From Bacteroidales bacterium M3 (GTDB lineage Bacteria > Bacteroidota > Bacteroidia > Bacteroidales > Muribaculaceae): 45,351 nt of DNA. Position numbers and translations under genes: made by a program. The stretch lies in the NCBI GenBank assembly GCA_001689445.1, contig LUJN01000018.1, positions 1-45,351 of the forward strand. Reading direction: 5' to 3'. Positions 1-9,117 of the stretch are shown here, one piece after another. Each line of letters begins with the position of its first letter. Position 1 is the first letter of the stretch. The notes under the pieces are model-generated. The model was not told the DNA's origin, ran no database searches, and was given only the letters and a program-made list of their open reading frames with translations.

Positions 1-42
1 ATTTTGCACTTGCTTGTTGACTCTACATAATATAAATTATGA

Positions 43-66
43 ATTGTGCATTATGAATTATGCATT
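43..66. repeat. 24-nt dispersed repeat, copy 1
   Basis: A 24-base string built from GCATTATGAATTATGCATT-type units occurs here and again, identical, at 23504-23527. It lies just upstream of the rex promoter, so it may have replaced or supplied part of that promoter. It codes for nothing. Confidence 0.75.
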
Positions 67-74
67 AAATTTAG

Positions 75-82
75 TAACTTTG
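75..82 (+). promoter_or_regulatory. Predicted -7 element of the rex promoter
   Basis: TAACTTTG matches the Bacteroidetes -7 consensus TAnnTTTG and lies 36 bases before the rex ATG. No good TTTG -33 element is visible at the usual 19-21 base spacing because the AT-rich 24-nt repeat occupies that area. Confidence 0.5.
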
Positions 83-118
83 ACGCCAAATACGCTATTA
101 GACAAGACCGTAGGATAA

Positions 119-778
119 ATGCCCGAAATAAAGCCCAAAGATATGATGCCGGAACCGACCCTCGGGCGACTGCCCTGGTATCTCGCCTATGTGAGCATGT
201 TGCGCACAAAGGGGGTGGAACACGTGTCGTCCACGCAGATCTCAAAGGAGATAGACGTGGACGCTTCGCGCATAGCCAAAGACCTCTCCTTTATCAATAT
301 CAAGGGGAAGACGCGCATCGGGTATGACGTGGCCGAGCTTGAGCGCGTACTCGTGGACTTCCTCGGATTCCAGAGGGTGCACAACGCCATCATAGCCGGT
401 GTAGGCAGTCTTGGCGCCGCTCTGATACGCGACTCGGGACTGTCGCGCTACGGGCTGAACATCGTGGCCGGATTTGACATCTCCGAGCATGTCGTCGGGT
501 CAAGCATATGCGGAGTCCCCGTCTACGACATCTCGCAGATAAAGGCCATACGCGCCGCCGTCAACGCCGAGATAGGCATCATCGCGGTACCTGTCGACCG
601 GGCGCAGACTGTGGCTGACACGATGGTCGACGCAGGTGTCAAAGCCCTGTGGAATTTCACCCCGTTCCGCATACGTACCCCCCGTGAGGTCGTGCTGCAG
701 GACACGTCGATATATGCCCATCTCGCGGTGATGTACAACCGTATACAGACCCATAACGCAACCCCATACACACGATGA
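119..778 (+). CDS. rex: Redox-sensing transcriptional repressor Rex
   Basis: The 219-residue product is the usual length for Rex, a dimeric repressor that reads the NADH/NAD+ ratio and controls fermentation and respiration genes. The N-terminal part (about residues 10-80) is the winged helix, with the family signature around STQISKEIDVDASRIAKDLS and the following GKTRIGYDV. A Rossmann NAD(H)-binding domain follows, with GVGSLGAAL near residue 95 and GFDIS near residue 120; the C-terminal swapped helix contains YAHLAVMYNRI. The ATG at 119 is the first in frame after the TAACTTTG promoter. The stop codon overlaps the start of the next gene by 4 bases (ATGA), so the two are probably translationally coupled. 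Rex commonly regulates itself; no clear Rex operator was identified here. Confidence 0.96.
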   Translation: MPEIKPKDMMPEPTLGRLPWYLAYVSMLRTKGVEHVSSTQISKEIDVDASRIAKDLSFINIKGKTRIGYDVAELERVLVDFLGFQRVHNAIIAGVGSLGAALIRDSGLSRYGLNIVAGFDISEHVVGSSICGVPVYDISQIKAIRAAVNAEIGIIAVPVDRAQTVADTMVDAGVKALWNFTPFRIRTPREVVLQDTSIYAHLAVMYNRIQTHNATPYTR

Positions 779-1341
779 AGGTACTGTTGATGACATCGGC
801 CAATACTGTCGGGAAAGACGCCGTACCCTTGGTGGAAGCGATACCCGATTCGGCGATACTGCGCGACGGCAAGCCGTTTTTCGTGCCATCGTGGGACTCG
901 CATTGGGAGTATATGCCTGCAATAGCATACAAAATAAGTCGGTTAGGCAAAAATATCGCGCGCAAATTTGCGTTAAGATATGTGGATGCCGCCACCGTCG
1001 CCCTCAGAGTGATGCCGCAGGACACCCTGCGCCTCCTCTCGGAAGAGGGCGGCTCACGCAGCGTCGCCACAGCCTTTGACGGCTCGGTGATACTCGGGGA
1101 GTGGCTACCGCTCCCCACCGGCGACACGGCCACAGTAGCGGGCAACCATGGCGAGACGGCAATCCCGGCCCATCTTGACGCGCTCGCCCGTTCCATCGAG
1201 GCCCTGAGCCGCTACTTCACCCTCAAGATGGGCGACATAATAATACCGCCTCCCGCGTCAGAGCCATACCCGATGGAGATTGACACGCGGCTGGAATATC
1301 TCCTTGACGGGACGGCCGCGCTGGGATGCAACATAAAGTGA
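775..1341 (+). CDS. Degenerate FAH-fold (fumarylacetoacetate hydrolase-like) protein
   Basis: The 188-residue product resembles the ~200-residue FAH-family hydrolases of Bacteroides: the stretches DSAILRDGKPFFVP, RLGKNIARKFALRYVDA, AFDGS and FTLKMGDII line up with the family. In active members a metal is held by two Glu in an HYExE segment and one Asp in a GIDFTARD segment. Here the matching positions appear to be Met47, Ala49 and Arg78, so all three ligands are gone, and the GTP turn after the KMGD segment reads PPP. I infer a pseudoenzyme with a binding or structural role. It overlaps rex by 4 bases, suggesting a shared transcript and perhaps a redox link. The family call is by recalled resemblance; the loss of ligands depends on that hand alignment. 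Confidence 0.7.
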   Translation: MKVLLMTSANTVGKDAVPLVEAIPDSAILRDGKPFFVPSWDSHWEYMPAIAYKISRLGKNIARKFALRYVDAATVALRVMPQDTLRLLSEEGGSRSVATAFDGSVILGEWLPLPTGDTATVAGNHGETAIPAHLDALARSIEALSRYFTLKMGDIIIPPPASEPYPMEIDTRLEYLLDGTAALGCNIK

Positions 1342-1393
1342 TAGTGACACAGTACAACAGATAATAAATAACGCCTCTAAAATACCAATCTAC

Positions 1394-4300
1394 ATGCGAC
1401 ATACGCTACATAAGAAAATACTGTCGGCCATATTATGCCTCGGGTGCGCATTCGCAGCCTCGGCATATAGCCTTGACTATTACACCACCCAATCAAAGCT
1501 CAGCACGGGACGCTGGATAAAGATAAAGGTAAGCACGACCGGAATGCAGCAGATAACCCCGGAGCAACTTCGCGCCTGGGGCTTCAATGACCCGTCGAAA
1601 GTGAGCGTGTTCGGCTACGGCGGGTGCGTGCTGACCGGCGAGTTCAGCGAGGACCACTACGATGATCTCCCCGCGCAGCCGGTATACCGCACTACCGACG
1701 GACGTATAATCTTCTACGGAGAGAGCGATGTGGCGTTCCGCAACATGTCGATCAACGCGCGTGCACCGGAGATAAGGCGCAACACCGCCGCCGATGCCGG
1801 CTATTACTTTGTGACCGACGCTTTCCCCGGGGCCTCAAAGGCTCCCGACAAGATCGGCAACATCAAGAACACGGGACGCATCATCTCATACCACTACTCG
1901 ATAGACGTGCGTGAGCATGAGGTGCAGAATCCCGGGCAGGGCGGTTACCGCTACTTTGGGCCGGACTTTGCCGAGCAGCCCAAGCAGACGTTTGACTTCA
2001 CCATAAAGAATCCCTATGCCGAGCATGGCCTTTACAAGGACGCCCGCATAACGTTTGAGTGGGGCGCCCATCTGTCGGTAGCCTCAAAGATAGGCCTTGA
2101 CTTCAGCTTCCCGACAAAAAACGTCAGCAATGTGCTCCTTGAGGCACCCACAAACAGCCATGACTACTACACCACCAAGAGCGGCTACCTGACACTGGTG
2201 CCCACCCAGAAGGAGGAGAAGACCTATTCGGTGACATTCTCCTCCCCATCGTCATCATTCTCGTTTGCCGCTCTCGACTATGTGAGCATGATATACCCGC
2301 GCGACAACAACCTGGAGGATATCGACCAGATGTTCATGGCTCTCGAATACGTACAGAAAAACTCGTGCATCGACTTCACCAACGTCTCCAACAGCCGCCT
2401 GCAGCTCTGGAACGTGGGCGTCCCGACCCATCCCCTCGTCTACGACCGCATCTACGACTCGTCGGCGGCCATCATGCGCATCGGCTCGGAAAAGGACTAC
2501 AGCGGGTTTGCATACATAATGGCGTTTGACCCCGACAAGCAAATGTATGAGGTGGATTTTGCCGGCGAGGTCAAAAACCAGAACCTCCATGCCCTCGAGA
2601 CCCCCCACATGCTCATAATCACCAGCCAGAAATTCATGGAACAGGCCGAGGAACTGGCCGCCATCCACAAGCGTCTGCAAGGGATGGATGTGGCAGTGGT
2701 CAACCAATATGACATCTACAACGAGTTCTCCTCGGGAACTCCCTCGGTCATGGGTTACCGCCGCCTTGCCAAAATGTTCTATGACCGTGACCCTGAGAAA
2801 TTCAAGTATATCCTCCTCTACGGTCCCGGCTCTTATGACAACCGCCACATGAAGTATGGAGACGAGAGCTACCTGCTCACCTACCAGTGTGAGAGCGCCC
2901 AGTTTACCAAAAACGGCACCTCCAACTACTCGTGGGACAACTACTTCGGTCTTGTCGGGGACGACTTCCTCATAAGCAAGCTCGCCAATACCCCCGCCGA
3001 GGTAGCCGTAGGCCGTATCCCCGTGTTCAACATCGAGGACGGGCGCACGGTCAACAACAAGATACTCGCCTATCTCGAAAATCCGCCGCTCGACTTCTCC
3101 CGCCGCTCGGCGATAGTGCTCGGCGACGACAAGGACTCCAACAGCCACCTCAGGCAGGCCGAGGAGATATGCTCCATCATCGACTCACATCCGGGATATG
3201 TGGTGTCCAAGTCCTACATGGACCTCTACCCGACCACATCCGATCTTAACGGGCCTAAGGAAGTGATGATTGCAGCCCTCAACAAGGGCGCCTTCTTCAT
3301 GGGCTACTGCGGCCACGGCAGCCAGGCGGGCATTGCCGGCGGTCTCTACTACCGCAGCGACGTGAAGGCCAACCGTTATGACGTGCAGCCCCTTGTGTTC
3401 CTCTCCACCTGCGACGCGATGTCCTACGACCGAAACGGCACAGGCTTCGGCGAGTCGTTCCTCTCCCAGCCCGACGGCGGCGCCATAGCAATCGTCGCCG
3501 CATGCCGAACGGTGTACCAGGAGCTCAACCAGCTTTTCTACCGCAACTTCACCCGCGAGCTATTTGATGCCACCCCGGGTATGAGGATAGGCGATGTCTA
3601 CCTCAGGGCAAGCAACATCGCCCGCACGACACGCGACAACACCACCAGCAGCAACAGCGAAATCACCAGCAACGAGGCCGCCAACACCATGTGCTACAAC
3701 CTCGCCGGCGACCCGGCGCTCCCGCTCTACATCCCGCAATACACTGTAAAGGCCACCTCGATTACCGGCACCGCCCTGTCGGATGGCAGCACAGCCACAA
3801 TAGCCCCCTTGAGCAAGAACACTATAGCCGGCACCATAGTGGATGCCAATGGCAAGATAAAGAGCGACTTCAACGGCACGATATACATCAACCTGTTTGA
3901 CGCGCCCCTGCAGACCTCCACCTTGGGGCAGAGCGACAACACCCCGGCACCTGTCTCCATCGAGGACAAGCACCTGAGCAGCACGGTGGCCGAGGTCGTC
4001 AACGGCCAATTCTCCTCCGAACTCATTGTACCCGAATCGACCACCCCGGAAGAGGCGTCGCGCATAGTGTTCTATGCCGTGAGCGACGACCGCTCGGAGC
4101 AGGCCGCAGGCCAGTTCAAGGGTATAATGATAGAGCCATACGACGCCGACAAGGCGACACCCGACAATGCCGCACCGGTAATCACGGAGTTTTACCTCGA
4201 CGACCCGACATTCTGCGACGGTGACATAGTTGGACGCGAGACACGCCTCCACGTGAAAGTGGCAGCCGACCAGTCAGGCCTATACATCGATGGACCGCAA

Positions 4301-4816
4301 CTCGGACGGCAGGCGTCACTGGTGCTTGACGGCAACACCTCCTTTCCCCGTGCGGCAGGAGCGCTCTCGGTTGACACCGACGGCTCCAGCACGCTCGACT
4401 ACACACTTACCGAGCTCACGCCGGGACGCCATCGCCTGCAATTTACCGTCAGCGACAATGCCAACAACACCTCGACACGCGCAATCACCTTCGTTGTCGC
4501 GGAAAAGACCCTTCCCGGCGCACTTGCCATAGCCGAAAGCCCGGCACGCACCGAAGCGACAATCTCGGTAGAGGGCGACTGGGCCGACACCCCGACAGGG
4601 CGTATCGTCATCGAGGACGCAGCGGGAAACACTATATTCTCGACCAAGAGCGGACAGAACGTTGCCTTCCCATACACCTGGGACCTCAAGGACAACGCCG
4701 GCCAGACTGTCGCCGACGGCAGCTACCACTGCTACGCGATAGTCAAGGCAGGACGCCAGAACGGCTTCACCGCCAAGACGCGCCTCATCGTCGTTAAGCC
4801 CACCGCCACCAAGTGA
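1394..4816 (+). CDS. porU: Type IX secretion sortase PorU (C25 gingipain-like)
   Basis: PorU removes the C-terminal signal from type IX secretion cargo at the cell surface and attaches the cargo to anionic lipopolysaccharide. The 1140-residue length is close to that of Porphyromonas PorU. An N-terminal signal peptide (about residues 1-25, hydrophobic, ending ASA) is followed by a beta-rich domain, then the C25 caspase-like domain from about residue 400. The catalytic pair is visible: His641 in CGHGS and Cys673 in FLSTCDA. The C-terminal third is Ig-like and ends in a FlgD-like fold with TWDLKDNAGQTVADGSYHC. porV follows, as in other Bacteroidetes, but a strong terminator stands between the two genes. 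Confidence 0.95.
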   Translation: MRHTLHKKILSAILCLGCAFAASAYSLDYYTTQSKLSTGRWIKIKVSTTGMQQITPEQLRAWGFNDPSKVSVFGYGGCVLTGEFSEDHYDDLPAQPVYRTTDGRIIFYGESDVAFRNMSINARAPEIRRNTAADAGYYFVTDAFPGASKAPDKIGNIKNTGRIISYHYSIDVREHEVQNPGQGGYRYFGPDFAEQPKQTFDFTIKNPYAEHGLYKDARITFEWGAHLSVASKIGLDFSFPTKNVSNVLLEAPTNSHDYYTTKSGYLTLVPTQKEEKTYSVTFSSPSSSFSFAALDYVSMIYPRDNNLEDIDQMFMALEYVQKNSCIDFTNVSNSRLQLWNVGVPTHPLVYDRIYDSSAAIMRIGSEKDYSGFAYIMAFDPDKQMYEVDFAGEVKNQNLHALETPHMLIITSQKFMEQAEELAAIHKRLQGMDVAVVNQYDIYNEFSSGTPSVMGYRRLAKMFYDRDPEKFKYILLYGPGSYDNRHMKYGDESYLLTYQCESAQFTKNGTSNYSWDNYFGLVGDDFLISKLANTPAEVAVGRIPVFNIEDGRTVNNKILAYLENPPLDFSRRSAIVLGDDKDSNSHLRQAEEICSIIDSHPGYVVSKSYMDLYPTTSDLNGPKEVMIAALNKGAFFMGYCGHGSQAGIAGGLYYRSDVKANRYDVQPLVFLSTCDAMSYDRNGTGFGESFLSQPDGGAIAIVAACRTVYQELNQLFYRNFTRELFDATPGMRIGDVYLRASNIARTTRDNTTSSNSEITSNEAANTMCYNLAGDPALPLYIPQYTVKATSITGTALSDGSTATIAPLSKNTIAGTIVDANGKIKSDFNGTIYINLFDAPLQTSTLGQSDNTPAPVSIEDKHLSSTVAEVVNGQFSSELIVPESTTPEEASRIVFYAVSDDRSEQAAGQFKGIMIEPYDADKATPDNAAPVITEFYLDDPTFCDGDIVGRETRLHVKVAADQSGLYIDGPQLGRQASLVLDGNTSFPRAAGALSVDTDGSSTLDYTLTELTPGRHRLQFTVSDNANNTSTRAITFVVAEKTLPGALAIAESPARTEATISVEGDWADTPTGRIVIEDAAGNTIFSTKSGQNVAFPYTWDLKDNAGQTVADGSYHCYAIVKAGRQNGFTAKTRLIVVKPTATK

Positions 4817-4853
4817 AGAATTAGAGACGCCACAAGGCAATAAAAACAGATTA

Positions 4854-4896
4854 ATGGAGTTTATAAGGTAGCATAAACCTTGTAAACTCCATTTTC
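4854..4896 (+). terminator. Rho-independent terminator between porU and porV
   Basis: A 16-bp stem (4854-4869 with 4877-4892, one G-T wobble) encloses a 7-base loop and is followed by TTTTCTTATCTT. It ends about 16 bases before the porV ATG, so porV either depends on read-through or has a promoter overlapping the hairpin. Confidence 0.85.
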
Positions 4897-4912
4897 TTAT
4901 CTTGCAAGCATA

Positions 4913-6121
4913 ATGAAACATATACTCAGACTGTCGCTCATCCTTGCGCTTATTGTCGCAGTAACAGCACCGACGATGACGGCCGATGACGGCAAAAACG
5001 AATTTAACCCCATACAGACTGGCGTAAACTCCCTCAACATCGCCCCCGACGCACGCGGAGCCTCGATGGGCGATCTCGGTGTCGCCACCGATCCCGACGC
5101 AAACTCTCAGTACTGGAACCCGTCGAAATACGCCTTCGCCTACAGCACGGCGGCATTGTCGCTCAGCTACACGCCGTGGCTGCGCAAGCTCGTCAATGAC
5201 ATATACCTCGCCAACCTCTCGGGCTACTGGAAGATAGGCAGCGGCGACAACCAGGCGATAAGCATATCGCTGCGCTACTTCTCCCTCGGCGAGGTCAACA
5301 CCTCCACTACCGAGGGTGTAGCGGCACAAAGCCTGAATCCATATGAGCTGTCGGTCGACCTCGGGTATTCCCGCAAACTCTCCGAGAAGTTCTCGATGGG
5401 CGTCGTGTTCCGCTACATCTACTCCGACCTCGGGTTCTCCACATCCTATGCCGGCGACCAGACCACCGGCGCGTCGGCATTCTCGGCCGACATCTCGGGC
5501 TACTTTACCACCTATCCCGTCATCGGGCGCAACGAGTGCCAGTGGTCATGGGGCTGGAACATATCCAACATTGGTTCCAAGGTCTCCTACAACAACGGCG
5601 AGGACCCCGCGTTCCTGCCCGCCAACCTGCGTCTCGGCACGGCATTCACATTTCCCCTCGCCGACTACCACAACCTGACACTCGCCCTCGACCTCAACAA
5701 GCTGCTCGTCCCCGCCCGTCCGCGTGAGAGCGACTACTCCGACGACCCCGAGGGGCAGGCCGAGTATCTTGAGGCTCTCGAGAAGTGGGAAAACACCTCC
5801 TCCATCTCGGGTATATTCAAGTCGTTCAGCGACGCCCCCGGCGGCTTCAAGGAGGAGCTTCGCGAAATCACCATGTCGATAGGCGCCGAGTACAGCTACA
5901 ACCAGCAATTCTTCGTGCGCGCAGGTTATTTCTACGAAAACCAGTACAAGGGCAACCGCCAGTACTTCTCATTCGGCGCCGGATTCTCGCTCAACGTCGT
6001 GCGTCTCGATGCGGCCTATATGCTCGCCACGGCACAGACATCGCCGCTCGACCAGACACTGCGCTTCACTCTCACATTTGATATGGACGGCCTCAAGGAA
6101 CTGCTTGGCAAACGCCGCTAA
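4913..6121 (+). CDS. porV: Type IX secretion outer-membrane protein PorV
   Basis: PorV (LptO) is a FadL-like 14-strand outer-membrane barrel that shuttles cargo from the SprA translocon to the PorU-containing attachment complex. The 402-residue product has a signal peptide (residues 1-24, ending TMTADD), the family N-terminus NIAPDARGASMGDLGVAT with NSQYWNPSKYAF soon after, repeated amphipathic beta-strands, and a strand-like end RFTLTFDMDG. It follows porU, its usual partner. The ATG at 4913 is the only good start after the porU terminator. ispF begins 14 bases downstream and is probably cotranscribed. Confidence 0.95.
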   Translation: MKHILRLSLILALIVAVTAPTMTADDGKNEFNPIQTGVNSLNIAPDARGASMGDLGVATDPDANSQYWNPSKYAFAYSTAALSLSYTPWLRKLVNDIYLANLSGYWKIGSGDNQAISISLRYFSLGEVNTSTTEGVAAQSLNPYELSVDLGYSRKLSEKFSMGVVFRYIYSDLGFSTSYAGDQTTGASAFSADISGYFTTYPVIGRNECQWSWGWNISNIGSKVSYNNGEDPAFLPANLRLGTAFTFPLADYHNLTLALDLNKLLVPARPRESDYSDDPEGQAEYLEALEKWENTSSISGIFKSFSDAPGGFKEELREITMSIGAEYSYNQQFFVRAGYFYENQYKGNRQYFSFGAGFSLNVVRLDAAYMLATAQTSPLDQTLRFTLTFDMDGLKELLGKRR

Positions 6122-6135
6122 TACGCCCACACGCT

Positions 6136-6618
6136 ATGGCACAGATACGCATCGGAAACGGATTTGATGTCCACCGCCTCACAGAGGGGCGCGACCTTTG
6201 GATATGCGGGGTGAAAATCCCCTATCATCTTGGCCTTGACGGCCACAGCGACGCCGACGTGGCCCTACACGCCCTCAGCGACGCACTCCTTGGCGCCGCC
6301 GCCCTGCGCGACATCGGCTACCACTTCCCCGACACCGACCCGCGCTACAAGGGCGCCGACTCGCGCGTGCTGTTGCGCCGAGTCGCCGAATTGCTCGCCG
6401 AGCGCGGCTATCGCCCCTCCAACGTCGATGTCACCATCATTGCCCAGGCCCCCAAGATGCTCCCCCACATCCCGGCAATGATAGCCAACATCGCCTCCGA
6501 CCTCGGCCTCCCCGAGGACGCCGTGTCGGTCAAGGCCACCACCACCGAGCGTCTCGGCTTCACCGGGCGCGGCGAAGGTATCGCCGCCCAAGCCTCCGCC
6601 CTCATCGAGCGCATCTGA
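6136..6618 (+). CDS. ispF: 2-C-methyl-D-erythritol 2,4-cyclodiphosphate synthase IspF
   Basis: IspF makes the cyclic diphosphate of the MEP isoprenoid pathway. The 160-residue length is normal. The metal and active-site motifs are all visible: GNGFDVHRL at the start (Asp and His zinc ligands), GLDGHSDADV and ALSDALLGA, DIGYHFPDTDPRYKGADS, and TTTERLGFTGRGEGIAAQA near the end. The gene starts 14 bases after porV, so it probably belongs to the same transcript although the functions are unrelated. Confidence 0.97.
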   Translation: MAQIRIGNGFDVHRLTEGRDLWICGVKIPYHLGLDGHSDADVALHALSDALLGAAALRDIGYHFPDTDPRYKGADSRVLLRRVAELLAERGYRPSNVDVTIIAQAPKMLPHIPAMIANIASDLGLPEDAVSVKATTTERLGFTGRGEGIAAQASALIERI

Positions 6619-6713
6619 CACATCCCCATATCCACCTATGACATATCTGTAGGGACGAGCCTATCGGCATTGTGTTTTCACATTCGTTAAGTGATTTGCA
6701 TGTGAATTTTCGC

Positions 6714-6721
6714 TAAATTTG
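6714..6721 (+). promoter_or_regulatory. Predicted -7 element upstream of the TPR/HTH regulator
   Basis: TAAATTTG fits TAnnTTTG and lies 23 bases before the ATG at 6745. A TTTG at 6695-6698 is only 15 bases upstream, shorter than the normal spacing, so the -33 element is uncertain. Confidence 0.45.
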
Positions 6722-6744
6722 CGCCGTTATCCGGGAATATAGCG

Positions 6745-8454
6745 ATGAGACACCTTTTCACCATCATTATCACCACCGTCATCTGTCTGGGGGTTGCATC
6801 GTGCGAGCCGGCCCATGTGCGCGAGACCATCAGCCACGCCTCAGCCATCATGCACGACCGGCCCGACTCTGCCCTGACGCTCATGGAGTCCATTGACCCG
6901 TCGGAGATACACCGTGGCGAGACCCGCGCCCTCCATGCCCTCTACCTCACCCAGGCCCGCAACAAAAACCACATTATCCAGACCAATGACTCCCTCATCA
7001 ACATAGCCCTCGACTACTTCGACGACGAGACTCGTCCCTACGAGGCAATGCTCGCCCACTTCTACCGGGCCGAGATACATTTTGACGCCAAGGATTACCC
7101 CACCGCCGCCACCGAAACCCTCACCGCCCTGCAACTCGCCAGGTATGACGACCACTACAACCTCGCCAAGATACACGAATTGATGGTCGACATCCACCAT
7201 CGGACATTCAATATCTCCGAAGCTCTCGTCCATCGGCGGCAAGCCGCTTCATATTATAGGAAAGCAAACCGTAAATCCAATTTTCTACACTCTGAATGCG
7301 AGGTCGCCCGAGAATATGGTGGCAGCGGAAAATATCAAGATGCCATTAATCACCTTGACAGTATATCATATCTATACGTGGATGCAGACACTTATCTAAG
7401 GGAACTGTTCCATGATTCATATATAATACCTTTGGCAAAATTAAACCGCATTGACGAGGCTATAAAAAAGCACCAACTCTTGATGGGTATTATTGACACC
7501 AGTGAATATGCTACCTACGACTTTGCATATATAGCAGGATTGTTTATCAAGATAAATCAGCCCGATAGCGCACACCATTATCTTGACATTGCAAAGAATT
7601 ATAACACAGACAAGCTCCACAAGATAAAGTTCCATAGTGCCTACTACGAGTTATACAAGCATATGGACCGTCTCGACTCGGCAATTGTACATTTGGAAGC
7701 CCGCCATGAAATTGAGACAAAGACTGAAATGCAAGAAGTTGCTTCTGCCGAGCGTGACTTCTTTAATTCCCTTGCCCTTTCTGAACAACAGAAATCCAAG
7801 CGGTACAGCCTCCTGTTCATAATCCTGTGCGTTTCAATAATTATTGCCGTCGGACTATATCTGGTGCTCAACAATATCAAGGTAAAAAAACGCCGGCTTA
7901 AAATACAGGAATTGATATGCGACTACGAGGATGTCAGGCGGCAGCTCATATCATCCCAGGAAAAGATTGCAAGCCTTAATAATGAAATTGTCAAACGGGA
8001 ATCCGAGATTGATATTTTGCTAAAAAGTCAGTCAATGGAAGATGCCCCCGAACTTGTTGACCGCCTGCTGTCAAAGCAATTCGCGACCCTCAACCGCCTG
8101 TTCAGCCAATACTTTGAAAAGAGGACATCTGAGACAATATCAACTTCATTCATAAAAGATTTTGAAGAGGAAATCAGCCGACTCCAACATCCCGAGAGCC
8201 TCCACAACATACGTAGAATAGTGAATGATTGCCGCAATAATATACTTTTGAAACTTAAAGAACAAATACCGTCACTAAAACAAACCGATATTGATTTTGT
8301 AGCCTTATATTTATGCGGATTCAATCATAAGGCCATATGTCTTATATTGAATATTAATGTCGGTAACTATTATAATAAACGGTGTCGCTTGCGTGAACGT
8401 ATAGAAAAATCCAATGCTCCGGATAAGGGATTCTTTTTACAATATTTCGCATAA
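6745..8454 (+). CDS. Membrane-anchored TPR regulator with C-terminal HTH
   Basis: The 569-residue protein starts with a lipoprotein-like signal (hydrophobic stretch ending LGVASC, Cys20). About 300 residues of tetratricopeptide-like helices follow (for example around NISEALVHRRQAASYY and GKYQDAINHLDSI). A single membrane helix lies at about residues 353-374, then a coiled coil. The C-terminal domain carries a LuxR-like helix-turn-helix around DFVALYLCGFNHKAICLIL and ends in a basic helix. This layout, with the sensor outside and the DNA-binding part inside, is common in Bacteroidetes and often sits beside the genes it controls, here the peptide locus starting at 8697. Base composition changes sharply inside the gene near 7250. 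Ligand and target are unknown. Confidence 0.82.
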   Translation: MRHLFTIIITTVICLGVASCEPAHVRETISHASAIMHDRPDSALTLMESIDPSEIHRGETRALHALYLTQARNKNHIIQTNDSLINIALDYFDDETRPYEAMLAHFYRAEIHFDAKDYPTAATETLTALQLARYDDHYNLAKIHELMVDIHHRTFNISEALVHRRQAASYYRKANRKSNFLHSECEVAREYGGSGKYQDAINHLDSISYLYVDADTYLRELFHDSYIIPLAKLNRIDEAIKKHQLLMGIIDTSEYATYDFAYIAGLFIKINQPDSAHHYLDIAKNYNTDKLHKIKFHSAYYELYKHMDRLDSAIVHLEARHEIETKTEMQEVASAERDFFNSLALSEQQKSKRYSLLFIILCVSIIIAVGLYLVLNNIKVKKRRLKIQELICDYEDVRRQLISSQEKIASLNNEIVKRESEIDILLKSQSMEDAPELVDRLLSKQFATLNRLFSQYFEKRTSETISTSFIKDFEEEISRLQHPESLHNIRRIVNDCRNNILLKLKEQIPSLKQTDIDFVALYLCGFNHKAICLILNINVGNYYNKRCRLRERIEKSNAPDKGFFLQYFA

Positions 8455-8536
8455 ACAACTGAACGACAATAAATTATCATTCTTATTTATTGCTATAGTA
8501 TAATATATTGGTAATCAGCATATTATGCAGCACCTA

Positions 8537-8570
8537 TAAAGTGATGAAAAATAAAAAATTCATCACTTTA
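8537..8570. repeat. 12-bp inverted repeat upstream of the peptide locus
   Basis: The arms TAAAGTGATGAA (8537-8548) and TTCATCACTTTA (8559-8570) are perfect complements around an A-rich 10-base gap. A shorter related pair, GATGAAT at 8617-8623 and ATTCATC at 8636-8642, follows and abuts the -33 element. There is no U-tract, so an operator or cruciform is more likely than a terminator. The neighbouring regulator could be the ligand; that is inference. Confidence 0.55.
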
Positions 8571-8643
8571 CAACACACTGTAAGCCAAATACTTACAAGC
8601 TCAAAATTTAACATTTGATGAATTTTTTATTCCGTATTCATCA

Positions 8644-8673
8644 TTTGAATCCGAATATTCCGCTATAATTTTG
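8644..8673 (+). promoter_or_regulatory. Promoter of the DUF3244/peptide operon
   Basis: TTTG at 8644-8647, an 18-base spacer and TAATTTTG at 8666-8673 make a good Bacteroidetes promoter. The predicted start near 8680 gives a leader of about 17 bases before the ATG at 8697. Confidence 0.75.
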
Positions 8674-8696
8674 CCGCATCAACAAATCATAAAAAC

Positions 8697-9059
8697 ATGA
8701 AAAATAGATTGTACCTTATATTAGTACTATTGGCGTTGTCATTATCCAACATTGCATATGCAAGCAATGACGAGAAAGACATCCCGATGGAAAGAACCAA
8801 CAATCGCCCTAAAGACACCTCTATAGAGGAATCCCCCACATGCCATTACGATAATGGTACACTGTATATCTCATTTGCCATGCCCGAGGGGAAAGCAACG
8901 TTAACCGTCACTCATCTGGATAGCGGGGAGAAGAACAAGGAAACATTTCTCACTTATCGCCCATACACCACATGGATTGGCAGCAATGCGGGCCTGTATC
9001 AGATAGAACTCGACACGACTCACGGCGGGAAATACATCGGCTACCTCACCATTGACTGA
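8697..9059 (+). CDS. DUF3244 domain secreted protein
   Basis: The 120-residue product has a clear signal peptide (LYLILVLLALSLSNIAYA) and a small beta-sandwich domain resembling DUF3244: paired strands around GTLYISFAMPEG and ATLTVTHLDSG, ending in GLYQIELDTTHGGKYIGYLTID. DUF3244 proteins are small exported Bacteroidales proteins of unknown function that I recall occurring near bacteriocin-like peptide genes. It is the first gene after the 8644 promoter, with the peptide precursor 58 bases downstream. A role in immunity, sensing or peptide binding is possible but not shown. Confidence 0.75.
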   Translation: MKNRLYLILVLLALSLSNIAYASNDEKDIPMERTNNRPKDTSIEESPTCHYDNGTLYISFAMPEGKATLTVTHLDSGEKNKETFLTYRPYTTWIGSNAGLYQIELDTTHGGKYIGYLTID

Positions 9060-9117
9060 ACAAGCATATGACGTCATATCCAAATATATTTATTAACAAT
9101 TCTAAATTTTGAAAATT

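Noticed and set aside
2255..3148. 297-codon minus-strand frame inside porU
   Set aside because: Shadow of the GC-rich porU gene; porU is intact with catalytic residues, and the reverse frame has valine- and glycine-rich composition without motifs.
6646..6675. TGTAGGGACGAGCC string after ispF as a third copy of the palindromic element
   Set aside because: Only one half resembles the GTAGGG arm and no complementary arm follows, so it is not counted as a copy.
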